Shown here: positions 7,441 to 15,691 of the stretch, in pieces
How the letters are laid out: the number at the start of each line of letters is the position of its first letter
How positions within the stretch are numbered: the first letter of the stretch is position 1
Assembly: GCA_016721195.1 (NCBI GenBank)
Contig: JADKIO010000008.1
Coordinates: 248,001 to 312,000, forward strand
DNA from: Candidatus Geothrix skivensis
Lineage (GTDB): Bacteria; Acidobacteriota; Holophagae; Holophagales; Holophagaceae
DNA: 64,000 bases
Reading direction: 5' to 3'
Position numbers and translations under genes: made by a program
The notes under the pieces: model-generated
Told to the model about the DNA's origin: nothing
Database searches by the model: none
Seen by the model: the letters and a program-made list of their open reading frames with translations, nothing else

Positions 7441-8580
7441 ATGGCCATGAGCTGCGACCATCCCGACCTGCTGCCCCTGGAGGAGGCCCTGCGGCGCCTC
7501 TGGGAAGCCCTGCCGGCGCCGGCGCTGCCCGAGGTGCGGGCCGAGCGCGATGACCCCGCCATGGATCTGGCGGCCATGGACGGCGTGGCCCTCCGGGCCT
7601 CGGAAGGCCGAGCCCCCCGCCGCATCCTGGGCACCCTCTTCGCCGGGGATGATCCGGCGGCCTATGAGGTCGTTCCCGGAACGGCCGTGCGGATCATGAC
7701 GGGCGCGGCCCTGCCCCCGGGGGCCGACGCCATCGTGCCGGTGGAAGCGTTGGAACCCGCCGGGGACGCGGTGCGCCCCAACCTGGTTCCTGTGGCCGGC
7801 GACCATGTGCGGCGCCGGGGCCACCAGGCGAAGGCCGGGGAGCTGCTGCTGGCGGGCGGAAGTCCGGTCAGCGCCGCCCGCCTGGGCCTCCTCGCCATGG
7901 CGGGGCTGCCCCTGCCCCCCCACGCCCGCATCCGGGTCGCCGTGGCCTCCACCGGCAACGAGCTGGTGGCCCATCCCAAGCCCCACCAGATCCGCGATTC
8001 CAACGGGCCCATGCTGGCCGCCCTGGCCCGCACCCTGGGTGCCGAGGCAGAACTTCGCGCCGCGCTGCCGGACGATCCCCCGACCCTGGCGGCGGCCCTG
8101 CTCAATGCCGGCGACATCCGCATCCTGCTCACGTCCGGCGGGGTGAGCATGGGCGACCACGATCACCTGCCTGCGGTGCTGAAGGACCTGGGCGCCACCA
8201 TCCTCTTCCACAAGATCCGCCTCAAGCCCGGCAAGCCCATGCTGGCGGCCCTCCTGGGGGACCTGCTGGTGCTGGGCCTGCCCGGCAACCCCGTCTCGGC
8301 CTACCTGAACGCCCTGCTCTTCCTGCCCCAGGCCCTGGCCCGGCTGGAAGGCCGTGCCGCCCCAGCTCCCTGGCGTCGGGCCCGCCTGGTGGCCCCGGTG
8401 AGGCACAAGGGCGATCGCCCCCTGCTGCACCCCTGCCGCCTGGTGGAGGGTCGCCTCCAGCCCCTGCCGGGCCAGGGTTCCGCCGACCTCATCACCCTGG
8501 CCCAGGCGGATGCCTTTGCCTGGATCGACAGCCCCGGCCAGGAGGCCGGGGCCAAGGTTCGTTACCTGCTGGTGGTGTAG
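7441..8580 (+). CDS. moeA: Molybdopterin molybdenumtransferase MoeA
   Basis: A 379-residue cytosolic enzyme that inserts molybdate into adenylated molybdopterin, the last step of molybdenum cofactor synthesis. Key features are DLAAMDGVAL (the MoeA S/A-MDG motif, with the usual preceding Asp-Pro), VPGTAVRIMTGAALPPGADAIV, the MoCF/MogA-like domain with TSGGVSMGDHD, and LKPGKPMLAA followed by LGLPGNPVS. Domain IV ends the protein. Length is near the family norm of about 400. Either ATG 7441 or ATG 7447 could start it; AGGATCAAGG lies upstream. The gene implies at least one molybdoenzyme elsewhere in the genome. It faces the crp-like gene, with a hairpin between the two stops. Confidence 0.95.
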   Translation: MAMSCDHPDLLPLEEALRRLWEALPAPALPEVRAERDDPAMDLAAMDGVALRASEGRAPRRILGTLFAGDDPAAYEVVPGTAVRIMTGAALPPGADAIVPVEALEPAGDAVRPNLVPVAGDHVRRRGHQAKAGELLLAGGSPVSAARLGLLAMAGLPLPPHARIRVAVASTGNELVAHPKPHQIRDSNGPMLAALARTLGAEAELRAALPDDPPTLAAALLNAGDIRILLTSGGVSMGDHDHLPAVLKDLGATILFHKIRLKPGKPMLAALLGDLLVLGLPGNPVSAYLNALLFLPQALARLEGRAAPAPWRRARLVAPVRHKGDRPLLHPCRLVEGRLQPLPGQGSADLITLAQADAFAWIDSPGQEAGAKVRYLLVV

Positions 8581-8585
8581 CTCTG

Positions 8586-8612
8586 CTCCAAAATCGCCGC
8601 GCGATTTTGGAG
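8586..8612. terminator. Hairpin between convergent moeA and crp-like genes
   Basis: A perfect 12-bp stem (CTCCAAAATCGC / GCGATTTTGGAG) with loop CGC starts 6 bases after the moeA stop. There is no T-run after it on either strand, only GAGAAAAGATCTTT. It may be a weak bidirectional terminator or a 3'-end stabiliser. Confidence 0.55.
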
Positions 8613-8664
8613 TGAGAAAAGATCTTTACCCGACCCCAAGACGCGAAGCGATATGGAGCAAGGC

Positions 8665-9339
8665 TCAGCCCTTGGCGTACCGCTGCAGCTTGCCCAGGTC
8701 CAGGATCCGCACCACCGGGAAGGTGCTCTGGATGAGGCCCAGGTCCGTGAGCAGGCGCAGGGCGCGGCTGAAGGCCTCGCGGCTGGCACCGATGCACTGG
8801 GCCAGGTCTTCCTGGGTCTCCTGGAACTCCACCAGGGACCGAACGGGATTGGAGTCGTGGGCCTCCAGCAGCAGCTGGGCCACGCGCTCCGGAACGCTGT
8901 GCAGGCTGAGGGTCTCCACCAGGGTCACCAGGTGGCGCACCTTGGCGGTGAAGTGATGGATGATCATCTCGGCCACCTCCGGGTGGCGGTGCACGATCTG
9001 GCGCAGCGGGGCGGGGGGGATCAACCAGCACTCGGTCTCCCCGTGGGCCTCGGCACTGGAGGGGGCGGGGCCGCCGTCGAAGACCGGGACTTCACCCACG
9101 CAATCGCCGACCTTCAGGAACTGCAGGACCTGGACCCGGCCCCGACCATCGGTTCGGAACACCTTCATGCCGCCCTTGACCACCACGTACACCCCCGGGA
9201 TCAGGTCCCCCTGGGTGTAGACGCGGGCCCCATCGGGGAAGCGCCGCATCTCGGCGATGCTTGCCAGCTCTTCCGCCGCGTTCATTGGCAGTCCGGCCAG
9301 GAACTCGATCCGTCTGAGGTTGAGTACTGCTTGAGGCAT
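8665..9339 (-). CDS. CRP/FNR-family transcriptional regulator
   Basis: A 224-residue regulator. Residues about 12-125 form the cyclic-nucleotide-binding-type beta barrel (YTQGDLIPGVYVVVKGGMKV, VGDCVGEVPVF), followed by the dimer helix. The C-terminal winged helix contains TQEDLAQCIGASREAFSRAL. The recognition helix keeps Arg-Glu-x-x-x-Arg (REAFSR), the residues that in E. coli CRP (R180, E181, R185) read TGTGA. The sequence lacks the N-terminal cysteine cluster of FNR. The effector-pocket RS/RT residues of cAMP binders are not clear (PAPSSAEA in their place), so the signal may not be cAMP. A TGTGA-N6-TCAC palindrome lies about 50 bp upstream and suggests autoregulation. Confidence 0.92.
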   Translation of the reverse strand: MPQAVLNLRRIEFLAGLPMNAAEELASIAEMRRFPDGARVYTQGDLIPGVYVVVKGGMKVFRTDGRGRVQVLQFLKVGDCVGEVPVFDGGPAPSSAEAHGETECWLIPPAPLRQIVHRHPEVAEMIIHHFTAKVRHLVTLVETLSLHSVPERVAQLLLEAHDSNPVRSLVEFQETQEDLAQCIGASREAFSRALRLLTDLGLIQSTFPVVRILDLGKLQRYAKG

Positions 9340-9389
9340 GGGGCTCCACCGATAGATCCAGACAGTTATCGCATACTTCCCGTTTCATT

Positions 9390-9403
9390 GTGACCTAGGT
9401 CAC
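9390..9403. promoter_or_regulatory. CRP-type operator upstream of the crp-like gene
   Basis: GTGACCTAGGTCAC is a perfect 14-bp palindrome. With the flanking T it reads TGTGACCTAGGTCACG, matching the CRP consensus TGTGA-N6-TCACA at all but the last base. Its centre is about 57 bp upstream of the regulator's start codon at 9339. The regulator's recognition helix carries the matching Arg/Glu/Arg set. Confidence 0.7.
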
Positions 9404-9479
9404 GCTCCCGGGAACCGGGCGACCAGTACTTTACCGCGGGGTTGGAATTTCAACTTGGGAAATTCATCAAAGACAAAGA

Positions 9480-9502
9480 CCCGGCGGCATCTGCCTACCG
9501 GG
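9480..9502 (-). terminator. Possible terminator downstream of efp
   Basis: Nested stem CCCGG-c-GGC-ATCT-GCC-ta-CCGGG. On the minus strand it is followed by TCTTTGTCTTT. It is about 140 bp beyond the efp stop, in an otherwise gene-free gap between efp and the crp-like gene. Confidence 0.4.
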
Positions 9503-9639
9503 CCTTCATCGGGAAAAAGTCACCTCCCCTTGAGGATGGCTGAGCGGTCCCCAGGGCCCTGATGGACTCCCTCCCACCCGATGGGAAGGAACATCGCCGC
9601 CACCGGGGTTCCAGGGTCACCCATATAGCTGGCTGGAGG

Positions 9640-10206
9640 CTACTTCACCCGTTCCATGAAGGTGCGGTCCACCGTGTTCACTCGAATCTTTTGTCCCGAT
9701 TCCATGTAGGGGGGCACACCCACGGTGATGCCGTTGTTCAGCTTGGCGGGCTTGTAGGAGCCCGTGGCATTGGCGTTCCTCATGACCGGATCGGTTTCCA
9801 TGATCTCCAGCACCACGCTGGGGGGCAGGGTGGCGCCCATGGCCTGGCCTTCGTAGAACTCGATCTCGACCTGCATGTTGGGCTCGAGGAAGACCAGATC
9901 CTCGCCGAGGATCTCCTTGCTCACTTCCAGCTGCTCGTAGGTCTCGTTGTTCATGAAGATGAGGTTGTCGCCGTCCTCGTAGAGGAACTCGAGGACGTGC
10001 TGTTCGAGGGCGGCCTTCTCCACCTTGTCGGAGCTGCCGAAGCGGTTCTCCCGGTTGATGCCGTCCTTGAGGCGCTTCATCTTCACCTGGACCCGGGCCG
10101 GCAGGTTGCCGGGGGTCTGGTGCTCGGTGCTGATGACCCGGCAGAGCTCGTTCTCGAAGTTCACGATCATCCCGGCGCGAACCTGGGTGGCGAGAATCAG
10201 TGGCAT
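9640..10206 (-). CDS. efp: Elongation factor P
   Basis: A 188-residue translation factor that rescues ribosomes stalled at polyproline runs. All three domains are present: the N-terminal KOW-like domain, the central OB domain with FMNNETYEQLEV, and the C-terminal OB domain ending VNTVDRTFMERVK. ATG is preceded by a good Shine-Dalgarno (GGAGATCCC). The tip of the first-domain loop reads QTPGNLPA. Asn34 occupies the place of the Lys34 that is beta-lysylated in E. coli, so neither that modification nor Arg rhamnosylation seems possible at this residue. It is a single gene downstream of tRNA-Val, separated by a strong terminator. Confidence 0.95.
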   Translation of the reverse strand: MPLILATQVRAGMIVNFENELCRVISTEHQTPGNLPARVQVKMKRLKDGINRENRFGSSDKVEKAALEQHVLEFLYEDGDNLIFMNNETYEQLEVSKEILGEDLVFLEPNMQVEIEFYEGQAMGATLPPSVVLEIMETDPVMRNANATGSYKPAKLNNGITVGVPPYMESGQKIRVNTVDRTFMERVK

Positions 10207-10241
10207 GGGATCTCCAGGGCGGCAGTTCAGGTCCTGACTTC

Positions 10242-10271
10242 AAAAACCCCTCGCGACAGCGAGGGGTTTTT
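10242..10271 (-). terminator. Intrinsic terminator between tRNA-Val and efp
   Basis: A perfect 13-bp inverted repeat AAAAACCCCTCGC / GCGAGGGGTTTTT with loop GACA. It has a T-run on either strand and begins at the last base of the tRNA CCA end. It would end the tRNA transcript on the minus strand. Confidence 0.9.
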
Positions 10272-10345
10272 GGTGGGCGTACCAGGATTCGAACCTGGGA
10301 CTTCTACCGTGTGAAGGTAGCACTCTACCGCTGAGTTATACGCCC
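10271..10345 (-). tRNA. tRNA-Val (anticodon CAC), CCA encoded
   Basis: The minus strand folds as a cloverleaf. The acceptor is GGGCGTA / TACGCCC with discriminator A and an encoded CCA. The D arm is CTCAGCGGTAGAG. The anticodon stem CTACC/GGTAG closes the loop TTCACAC (anticodon CAC, reading GUG Val codons). The T arm is CCAGGTTCGAATCCTGG. Without CCA it is 72 nt. Confidence 0.96.
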
Positions 10346-10391
10346 ACGGCCGATCAGAATACCGGAGGTTGGCGCGCATTCCAAGCCAGAA

Positions 10392-11609
10392 TCAGCGCGG
10401 GACCAGGGCCCTCCGGAGGGCCTGGGCGAACCGGGGGGCCTCGGCGGCCCGCATCCCGCAGAGGCCCACCCGCAGGCCCTCGGGAAGGGGCACCGTGAAG
10501 ACCCCGTCCGCCTGCATGCGGGCGCAGACCTCCGTGGGCTCGACCACCGGCACGCAGACGAAGAAGCCGCCGGCCCAATGGAGCGCCTCCATGCCTTCGG
10601 CGACCATGGCCTCATCCAGCGCCGCGGCGCGGTGGGAAAGCACTTCGGACCAGTGGCGGTGCTCCGCCGAAAGGTGCTCCTGGGCCCTGCCTTCCTGCGC
10701 CAGCCGCACCACCAGGGACTGGGGGGCCCGGGCGCAGTTGGACCAGGTGCCCCGGCAGGACTGGGTGAGCGCGGCCTGCAGCGTGGGCTCGTTCCGCCAG
10801 GGAAAGGCCAGGGCGCCGCAGCGCGCGCCATAGAGGGTCAGCGACTTGGAGATCGATAGCGAGGCCCCCACCAGCACCTCGCCCTCGGCGCCCAGGGCTT
10901 CGTAGTCCGCCAGGGCGGCGGCCACCGCCCCGGGGTCCCGGGCGTAGTCGAGGTAGGCGAAGTCCAGGAGCAGGGTGACGGGACCGCGGGTGGCGGCTTC
11001 CCGCAGCAGACCCGCCAGGCAGGCCCGATCCGCCGGGCTGAGGCTCCGTCCCGTGGGGTTGTGGCAGGGATCGTTGAGCCAGAGGAGGATCCGCCCCTGG
11101 GCCTTCATCAGGGCCTGCAGACCCGCGGCCCAGGCTCCGGTGTCCAAGGCCTCCCCCGCCCGGGGCCAGGGAGCCGTGGCCAGGGCGACGCCATTTTCCG
11201 CGGCCAGGGTGCCGTAGGGGCTCCAGAAGGGGGCCGCGGTCAGCAGGCTCTGGCCCGGCTCCAGGAAGTTCCGGAGGGAGATCGCCAGGGCGCCGCTGCC
11301 TCCCGGCGTGGCGCAGGCCGCGCCTGACGAGGGGACCAGGGGCCAGTGCCGCCGCACGAGCGCCTTCAGGAAGCCGGGATCGCCCGCGATGGGCGCATAG
11401 GGCGCCACCTCCAGAGCCGTCAGCTCCCGCCAGAGGTCCATCACGGTTTCGAGGATCACCAGCTGACCCGAGTCATCCAGCAGGGCACCGACGGTGGCGT
11501 TCAGCACGGACTCCCCGCCCGCCTTCCGGGCCTGGGCCTCGGCATTGAGGGCAAAGATGGGATCGTCCGCCAGGAAGGCGCGCCGGGTGGGAAGGAGCTG
11601 GAGGGTCAT
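10392..11609 (-). CDS. Class I aromatic/aspartate-type aminotransferase
   Basis: A 405-residue PLP enzyme. Motifs in order: YAPIAGDPGFLKAL near the N-terminus, LNDPCHNPTGRSL (the AspC/TyrB NPTG cofactor motif), DFAYLDYA, and SLSISKSLTLYGARCGAL with the Schiff-base lysine. The C-terminal substrate Arg lies in GLRVGLCGM. Overall it is closest to the AspC/TyrB (I-alpha) subgroup. ATG 11609 is chosen; the open frame continues further upstream but would overlap the divergent YeiH-type gene. Likely substrates are aspartate or aromatic amino acids with 2-oxoglutarate, but specificity is not decided by the sequence. The starts of this gene and the next are only 22 bp apart and divergent. Confidence 0.88.
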   Translation of the reverse strand: MTLQLLPTRRAFLADDPIFALNAEAQARKAGGESVLNATVGALLDDSGQLVILETVMDLWRELTALEVAPYAPIAGDPGFLKALVRRHWPLVPSSGAACATPGGSGALAISLRNFLEPGQSLLTAAPFWSPYGTLAAENGVALATAPWPRAGEALDTGAWAAGLQALMKAQGRILLWLNDPCHNPTGRSLSPADRACLAGLLREAATRGPVTLLLDFAYLDYARDPGAVAAALADYEALGAEGEVLVGASLSISKSLTLYGARCGALAFPWRNEPTLQAALTQSCRGTWSNCARAPQSLVVRLAQEGRAQEHLSAEHRHWSEVLSHRAAALDEAMVAEGMEALHWAGGFFVCVPVVEPTEVCARMQADGVFTVPLPEGLRVGLCGMRAAEAPRFAQALRRALVPR

Positions 11610-11631
11610 GGCTCCAGAGTACCCTGAGCGC

Positions 11632-12603
11632 ATGTCGGCTGCCGTGCCCCCCTCCCGCCTCGCCGCCCCCCTGCTGGGGCTGGGGGGTGCCCTGGCCCTG
11701 GCGCCCTTCACGCCCGCCGCCGTCGCCCTGGTGGGCGGGGCGCTGCTGGCCCTGGCGTTGGGCAATCCGTGGCAGGCGACGACCCGCCTCTGGACCCACC
11801 GCCTGCTGCCCCTGGCGGTGGTGGGTCTCGGTGCGGACATGAACCTGCGGGCCGTGGCGAAGGCGGGCCTGCATGGCCTGGGCTACACGGCCCTCAGCCT
11901 GGCGCTGGTCCTGGCCCTGGGGTGGTGGCTGGCCCGGCTCTTGAAGGTCGGTCGCGATGCGGGTCTGCTCATTTCCGTGGGGACGGCCATCTGCGGCGGC
12001 AGCGCCATCGCCGCCGTGGCGCCGGTCCTGCGCGCGAAGGAGCAGGAGATCTCCGTGGCCCTGGCCACGGTCTTCCTCCTCAACGCCGCGGCCCTGGTGC
12101 TCTTCCCGCCCATCGGCCACTGGGCCGACCTGAGCCAGGAGGCCTTCGGCCTCTGGTCGGCCCTGGCCATCCACGACACCAGCTCCGTGGTGGGGGCGGG
12201 GCTCGCCTTTGGCCCCCGGGCCCTGGAGGTTGCCACCACCGTGAAGCTGGCCCGGGCCCTCTGGATCGTGCCCCTCACCCTGGGCATCGGCTGGGTGGTG
12301 GCGCGGCGAGGGGAGGCCGCCCCCGGTGCGCCTCCCATGAAGAAGCCCTGGTTCATCGCCGGCTTCCTGGCCCTGGCCGCCCTGATGACCTTCGTGCCGG
12401 CCCTGCAGGGGCCCGGTCACGTCATCGCCGCCCTGGCCCGCCGGGTGCTGGTGCTCACCCTCTTCCTCATCGGCGCCGGCCTCAGCCGCGAGGCTCTGCG
12501 CAGCGTGGGGCTGCGCCCCTTCCTGCAGGGCCTGCTGCTGTGGCTGGTCGTGGGCGCCCTGGGGCTTTGCGCCGTGAAGCTGGGGTTGCTGACGGTGGGA
12601 TAG
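11632..12603 (+). CDS. YeiH/UPF0324 family membrane protein
   Basis: A 323-residue inner-membrane protein with about ten hydrophobic segments. The family signatures are LPLAVVGLGADMNL, SVGTAICGGSAIAAVAPVL and ALAIHDTSSVVGAG, all highly conserved in YeiH-type putative sulfate/sulfite or anion exporters. Transport activity of the family is poorly established. Length matches the family (about 330-350). It starts 22 bp from the divergent aminotransferase, so the promoters must overlap. Its stop codon forms part of TAGACT, a possible -10 for the downstream carbonic anhydrase. Confidence 0.88.
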   Translation: MSAAVPPSRLAAPLLGLGGALALAPFTPAAVALVGGALLALALGNPWQATTRLWTHRLLPLAVVGLGADMNLRAVAKAGLHGLGYTALSLALVLALGWWLARLLKVGRDAGLLISVGTAICGGSAIAAVAPVLRAKEQEISVALATVFLLNAAALVLFPPIGHWADLSQEAFGLWSALAIHDTSSVVGAGLAFGPRALEVATTVKLARALWIVPLTLGIGWVVARRGEAAPGAPPMKKPWFIAGFLALAALMTFVPALQGPGHVIAALARRVLVLTLFLIGAGLSREALRSVGLRPFLQGLLLWLVVGALGLCAVKLGLLTVG

Positions 12604-12625
12604 ACTCATCCCCCTGGAGAACCCC

Positions 12626-13207
12626 ATGATCCGCCCCTTCCAAGGCATGGTCCCGAAGCTCGGCAGCCGCGTCTTCGTTCCCGACAGTGCCCTCGTCCTG
12701 GGGGACGTGAGCCTCGGCGACGACGCCAGCATCTGGTTCAACTGCACCATCCGCGGCGACGTGAACTGGATCGCCATCGGGGCCCGTACCAACATCCAGG
12801 ACGCCTGCTGCCTCCACGTCACGAACCAGAAGTGGCCCCTGCTCATCGAGGAGGAGGTGAGCATCGCCCACAACGTCATGCTGCACGGCTGCACCATCCG
12901 GAAGGGCGCCCTCGTCGGCATGAGTACCACCATCATGGATGGCGCCGAGATCGGCGAGGGCTGCCTCGTGGCTGCGGGCAGCCTGGTGCGGGAAGGGTTC
13001 CAGGCCCCGCCCCACAGCCTCGTCGCCGGCTGGCCCGCCGCCGTGAAGGGCCCCCTCAGCGAGGCCCAGCGCCAGCTCGTGGCCAGCGTCTGGACCCGCT
13101 ACGTGCGCTACAAGGAGGCCTACTTCCTGGACGGCTGGCCCATGGCCGAAGCCCCGGTGATCGACACCCCCCAGCCCGGCTTCGCCGAGGGGCATCCGTT
13201 TCCATAG
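12626..13207 (+). CDS. Gamma-class carbonic anhydrase-like left-handed beta-helix protein
   Basis: A 193-residue hexapeptide-repeat protein. The three metal-ligand histidines of gamma carbonic anhydrases are present in CCLHVT, SIAHNVMLHGC. RGDVNWIAIGARTNIQD is the typical N-terminal signature, and a helix at the C-terminus closes the trimer. The proton-shuttle loop of Methanosarcina Cam is missing, as in most short YrdA/CaiE/PaaY relatives, so hydration activity is plausible but unproven. A Shine-Dalgarno GGAG lies 8 bases before ATG. It follows the YeiH-type gene by 22 bp and could be co-transcribed. Confidence 0.9.
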   Translation: MIRPFQGMVPKLGSRVFVPDSALVLGDVSLGDDASIWFNCTIRGDVNWIAIGARTNIQDACCLHVTNQKWPLLIEEEVSIAHNVMLHGCTIRKGALVGMSTTIMDGAEIGEGCLVAAGSLVREGFQAPPHSLVAGWPAAVKGPLSEAQRQLVASVWTRYVRYKEAYFLDGWPMAEAPVIDTPQPGFAEGHPFP

Positions 13208-13234
13208 GCCGATGGTCGCAGGGGGGACAGGGAC

Positions 13235-13972
13235 CTATCTGGGCTCGGCTGGCGGGACGGCAGGTGCCTCCGTGGGCGGGTGGACCACTTCCCAGCCATC
13301 CTCGGTGCGGCCCTGGACCTTCTCCTGGGTGTGGGTGATGACCTCGGCCTCGATGAGGCGCTCCTGACCGCCGTGCCGGAGGGTCCCCCGGAACTTGATG
13401 GACCAGGTGGTGACACCACCCACCTCCTCCATGTCTGGATGGACCGTCACGGTGCCGAGCCCCCCTTCCTTGCCCCGCTTGAAGGCCGGCGCCGAGGGGT
13501 TGTAGGGGTTCCTGAAGGCCAGGATGCCGGGATCCCCCGACAAAGCCTGGATCACCCCATCCTGGGAAGGGATCTGGCCCGGGGCCTTGGCGTGGAGGTC
13601 CGCCACGATGAGCTCTGCCTTCCGCTGCGCTGCCTCCACCATGGCCTGAACGGCGACCTCGCGGGCCCGCTCGCGCTGGCTCAGCAAGGCGGGAATGGCG
13701 ATGGCGCCGACGATGCCCACGAAGGGCAGCATCACCACCGGCAGCACCAGCCCGATGATGCCCGTGACCAGCCCGGTGGCCGGCACGGGCAGGTAGCTCT
13801 GCGGTTCCGCCTTGGCCAGGCGCTTGGCCTTGGCCTGCTGCACCAGGGCGACGATGCCCAGGAGGATGGCGATGGGGAAGCCGATGCAGGTGAGGGCGCA
13901 GAGGATGGCCAGGATGCCGCAGATCTTGGCGGCCTTGGCGCCGGGGGCAGGCCTCGGGAAAGCATCGGACAT
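13235..13972 (-). CDS. DUF4190-like two-segment membrane protein with exported C-terminal domain
   Basis: 245 residues. The first hydrophobic segment (KICGILAILCALTCIGFP) with the following basic loop, and the second (VTGIIGLVLPVVMLP), resemble the DUF4190 membrane module. A third pilin-like stretch (GIVGAIAIPALLSQRERARE) leads into a soluble domain of about 140 residues with no recognised fold, ending in a Pro/Ala/Glu-rich tail. The pilin-like IAIPALL helix recalls type IV pilin N-termini but is internal and lacks a prepilin peptidase site. It is monocistronic and divergent from the PseG-like gene. Function unknown. Confidence 0.65.
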   Translation of the reverse strand: MSDAFPRPAPGAKAAKICGILAILCALTCIGFPIAILLGIVALVQQAKAKRLAKAEPQSYLPVPATGLVTGIIGLVLPVVMLPFVGIVGAIAIPALLSQRERAREVAVQAMVEAAQRKAELIVADLHAKAPGQIPSQDGVIQALSGDPGILAFRNPYNPSAPAFKRGKEGGLGTVTVHPDMEEVGGVTTWSIKFRGTLRHGGQERLIEAEVITHTQEKVQGRTEDGWEVVHPPTEAPAVPPAEPR

Positions 13973-14068
13973 GTCGATCTCCAGTGGATGCCCTCAAGCA
14001 TTCCATGAAGCGGGAAGTGGAGCAGCCCCTTCCCCATCCCCTTCGATGACGGTTAGACTCTCCGGATC

Positions 14069-15148
14069 ATGTCCCCCCTGCTGATTCTCCGCGTCCACGC
14101 TGATCTGCGTCTTGGGCTGGGCCATGTGGCCCGGGCCCTGGCCATCCAGGAAGCCTGGCGCGCGCTGGGCGGAGAGGCCTGCATCGCCGTCTCCGGAGAC
14201 GACCGGGCCCGCCGGGTGGGTGGCGGCACCCACCCCTTCCTGGAGGAGCCCCTGCCCTGCGAGGCCCACTACCTGGGCCAGGAGCTGCATGCCCCGCTGC
14301 CCAAGAGCCTCCAGGCCCGGGGCTCCGTGGCCCTGGTGGACCAGTGGGACGTCAGTGCGGCCTTCCTCCAGGCCCTGCGCCCCCTGAAGGTCGCCGTGGT
14401 CGAGGACGACACCGACGCCCACGAATGTGCCGATCTGCTGTTCCAGCCCTTCATCGAAGGCGTCCGCTGGCCGGATCACCCCGTGAAGCTGGTGAATGGC
14501 CGCAAGGTCCGCCCCTTCGAGACCACCTCCGGGGCCTGCCGCGTGCTGCGGGGCTCCAGCTTCATCGTGGTGGACCCGGCGGCCCTGGTTCTGCGGCCCA
14601 AGCGCATGCCCCTCCAGCCCCTGGCAGTCCACAAGCTGCTGGTCACCTTCGGCGGCAGCGATGGGCCCAACCTGGCCCAGAAGGCCTTCGACACCCTGGC
14701 CCAGCTGGCGGCCGAGGACCGGTGGCGGGGCGCCTGCACGCTGCTGGCACCCAACGGCATCCAGGGGGAGCCCTTCCCGGGCTGCACCGTGGTCCGCAGC
14801 CTCCCCGGCCTCACCCGGCGGATCCCGGCCTTCGATGCCATCTGGTGCTCCGCCGGCGTCACCCTCGCCGAGTCCCTCTGCATGGGCATCCCCGCCGTGG
14901 TCTGGGGACAGAACGAGCGCCAGCACGGCATCCTGGCCGACCTGGCGCTGGCCAACGGCTGCCTCGACCTGGGCGTGGGCCCCGAGGCCGACCTCGGCAT
15001 CGTGCGCGAGGCCCTGGCCCAATGGCTGGGGCCCGTGGGGCAGGACAACCGGCAGGAGCAGGTGCGGGATGGCATGGCCCTGGTGGATGGTCTCGCCGCC
15101 TCCCGCATCGCCCAGGAGCTGTGGCGCCTTTCGGAAATCCCGGCTTGA
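14069..15148 (+). CDS. PseG/SpsG-like GT-B family protein
   Basis: 359 residues. The N-terminus LLILRVHADLRLGLGHVARALAIQ carries the GxGHxxR signature of PseG (UDP-sugar hydrolase of pseudaminic acid synthesis) and SpsG relatives. VTFGGSDGPNLAQKAF and CSAGVTLAESLCMGIPAVV supply the nucleotide-sugar binding C-domain. The protein is slightly longer than PseG (about 275-340). No other pseudaminic or legionaminic acid genes are nearby, so the pathway cannot be confirmed. TTAGACT at 14053-14059 is a candidate -10 element with a very short leader. It is upstream of rplM with a gap of about 94 bp. Confidence 0.75.
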   Translation: MSPLLILRVHADLRLGLGHVARALAIQEAWRALGGEACIAVSGDDRARRVGGGTHPFLEEPLPCEAHYLGQELHAPLPKSLQARGSVALVDQWDVSAAFLQALRPLKVAVVEDDTDAHECADLLFQPFIEGVRWPDHPVKLVNGRKVRPFETTSGACRVLRGSSFIVVDPAALVLRPKRMPLQPLAVHKLLVTFGGSDGPNLAQKAFDTLAQLAAEDRWRGACTLLAPNGIQGEPFPGCTVVRSLPGLTRRIPAFDAIWCSAGVTLAESLCMGIPAVVWGQNERQHGILADLALANGCLDLGVGPEADLGIVREALAQWLGPVGQDNRQEQVRDGMALVDGLAASRIAQELWRLSEIPA

Positions 15149-15242
15149 CCCTCCGGCCACTCAACGATAAGCTTTCCCTTCTGTGAACTCGCCACCCCTG
15201 GGGTGGTGTCTTTGCGGATCGATTGCGATTCCGGAGCAGGCC

Positions 15243-15677
15243 ATGAGCACGTACTTCCCGAAAGCCAATGATCTCAAGCGCCAGTGGTTCCTGGTGGATG
15301 CCGCGGGCATTCCCGTGGGCCGCCTGAGCACCGCCGTGGCCGATGTCCTGTCCGGCAAGAACAAGCCGACCTGGACCCCCTTCCTCGACACCGGCGATCA
15401 CGTCATCGTCATCAATGCCGAGAAGGCCGTCCTGACGGGCAAGAAGGGCGTGCAGAAGATCTACCGCCGCACCACCACCCAGCCCGGCTCCATGAAGGAA
15501 GTCCGCGCCGAAGTGCTGAAGGCCACCTTCCCCGAGCGCATCATCGAGAGCGCGGTCAAGGGCATGCTGCCCAAGGGCCCCCTCGGCCGGGCGATGTACC
15601 GCAAGCTCAAGGTCTATGCCGGCCCCGAGCACGACCAGTCCGCCCAGCAGCCCCAGATCATGACCATCCAGAAGTAA
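15243..15677 (+). CDS. rplM: 50S ribosomal protein L13
   Basis: A 144-residue ribosomal protein. Recognised by [16 protein letters not shown] at the N-terminus, [18 protein letters not shown], and the C-terminal [19 protein letters not shown] signature. ATG 15243 has GGAGCAGG just upstream; upstream in-frame codons belong to the leader. The leader holds the short inverted repeat CCACCCC/GGGGTGG (15192-15206), which could be part of a ribosomal-protein leader structure. It is followed by rpsI after 14 bp, the standard rplM-rpsI pair. Confidence 0.97.
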   Translation: MSTYFPKANDLKRQWFLVDAAGIPVGRLSTAVADVLSGKNKPTWTPFLDTGDHVIVINAEKAVLTGKKGVQKIYRRTTTQPGSMKEVRAEVLKATFPERIIESAVKGMLPKGPLGRAMYRKLKVYAGPEHDQSAQQPQIMTIQK

Positions 15678-15691
15678 GAGGCGAGGAACCC

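Noticed and set aside
8586..8612. Standard Rho-independent terminator
   Set aside because: The stem is perfect but no T-run follows on either strand, so it is listed as a terminator with reduced confidence only.
10392..11840. Extension of the aminotransferase start to 11840
   Set aside because: It would overlap the divergent YeiH-type gene by about 200 bp. The ATG at 11609 gives a full-length protein.
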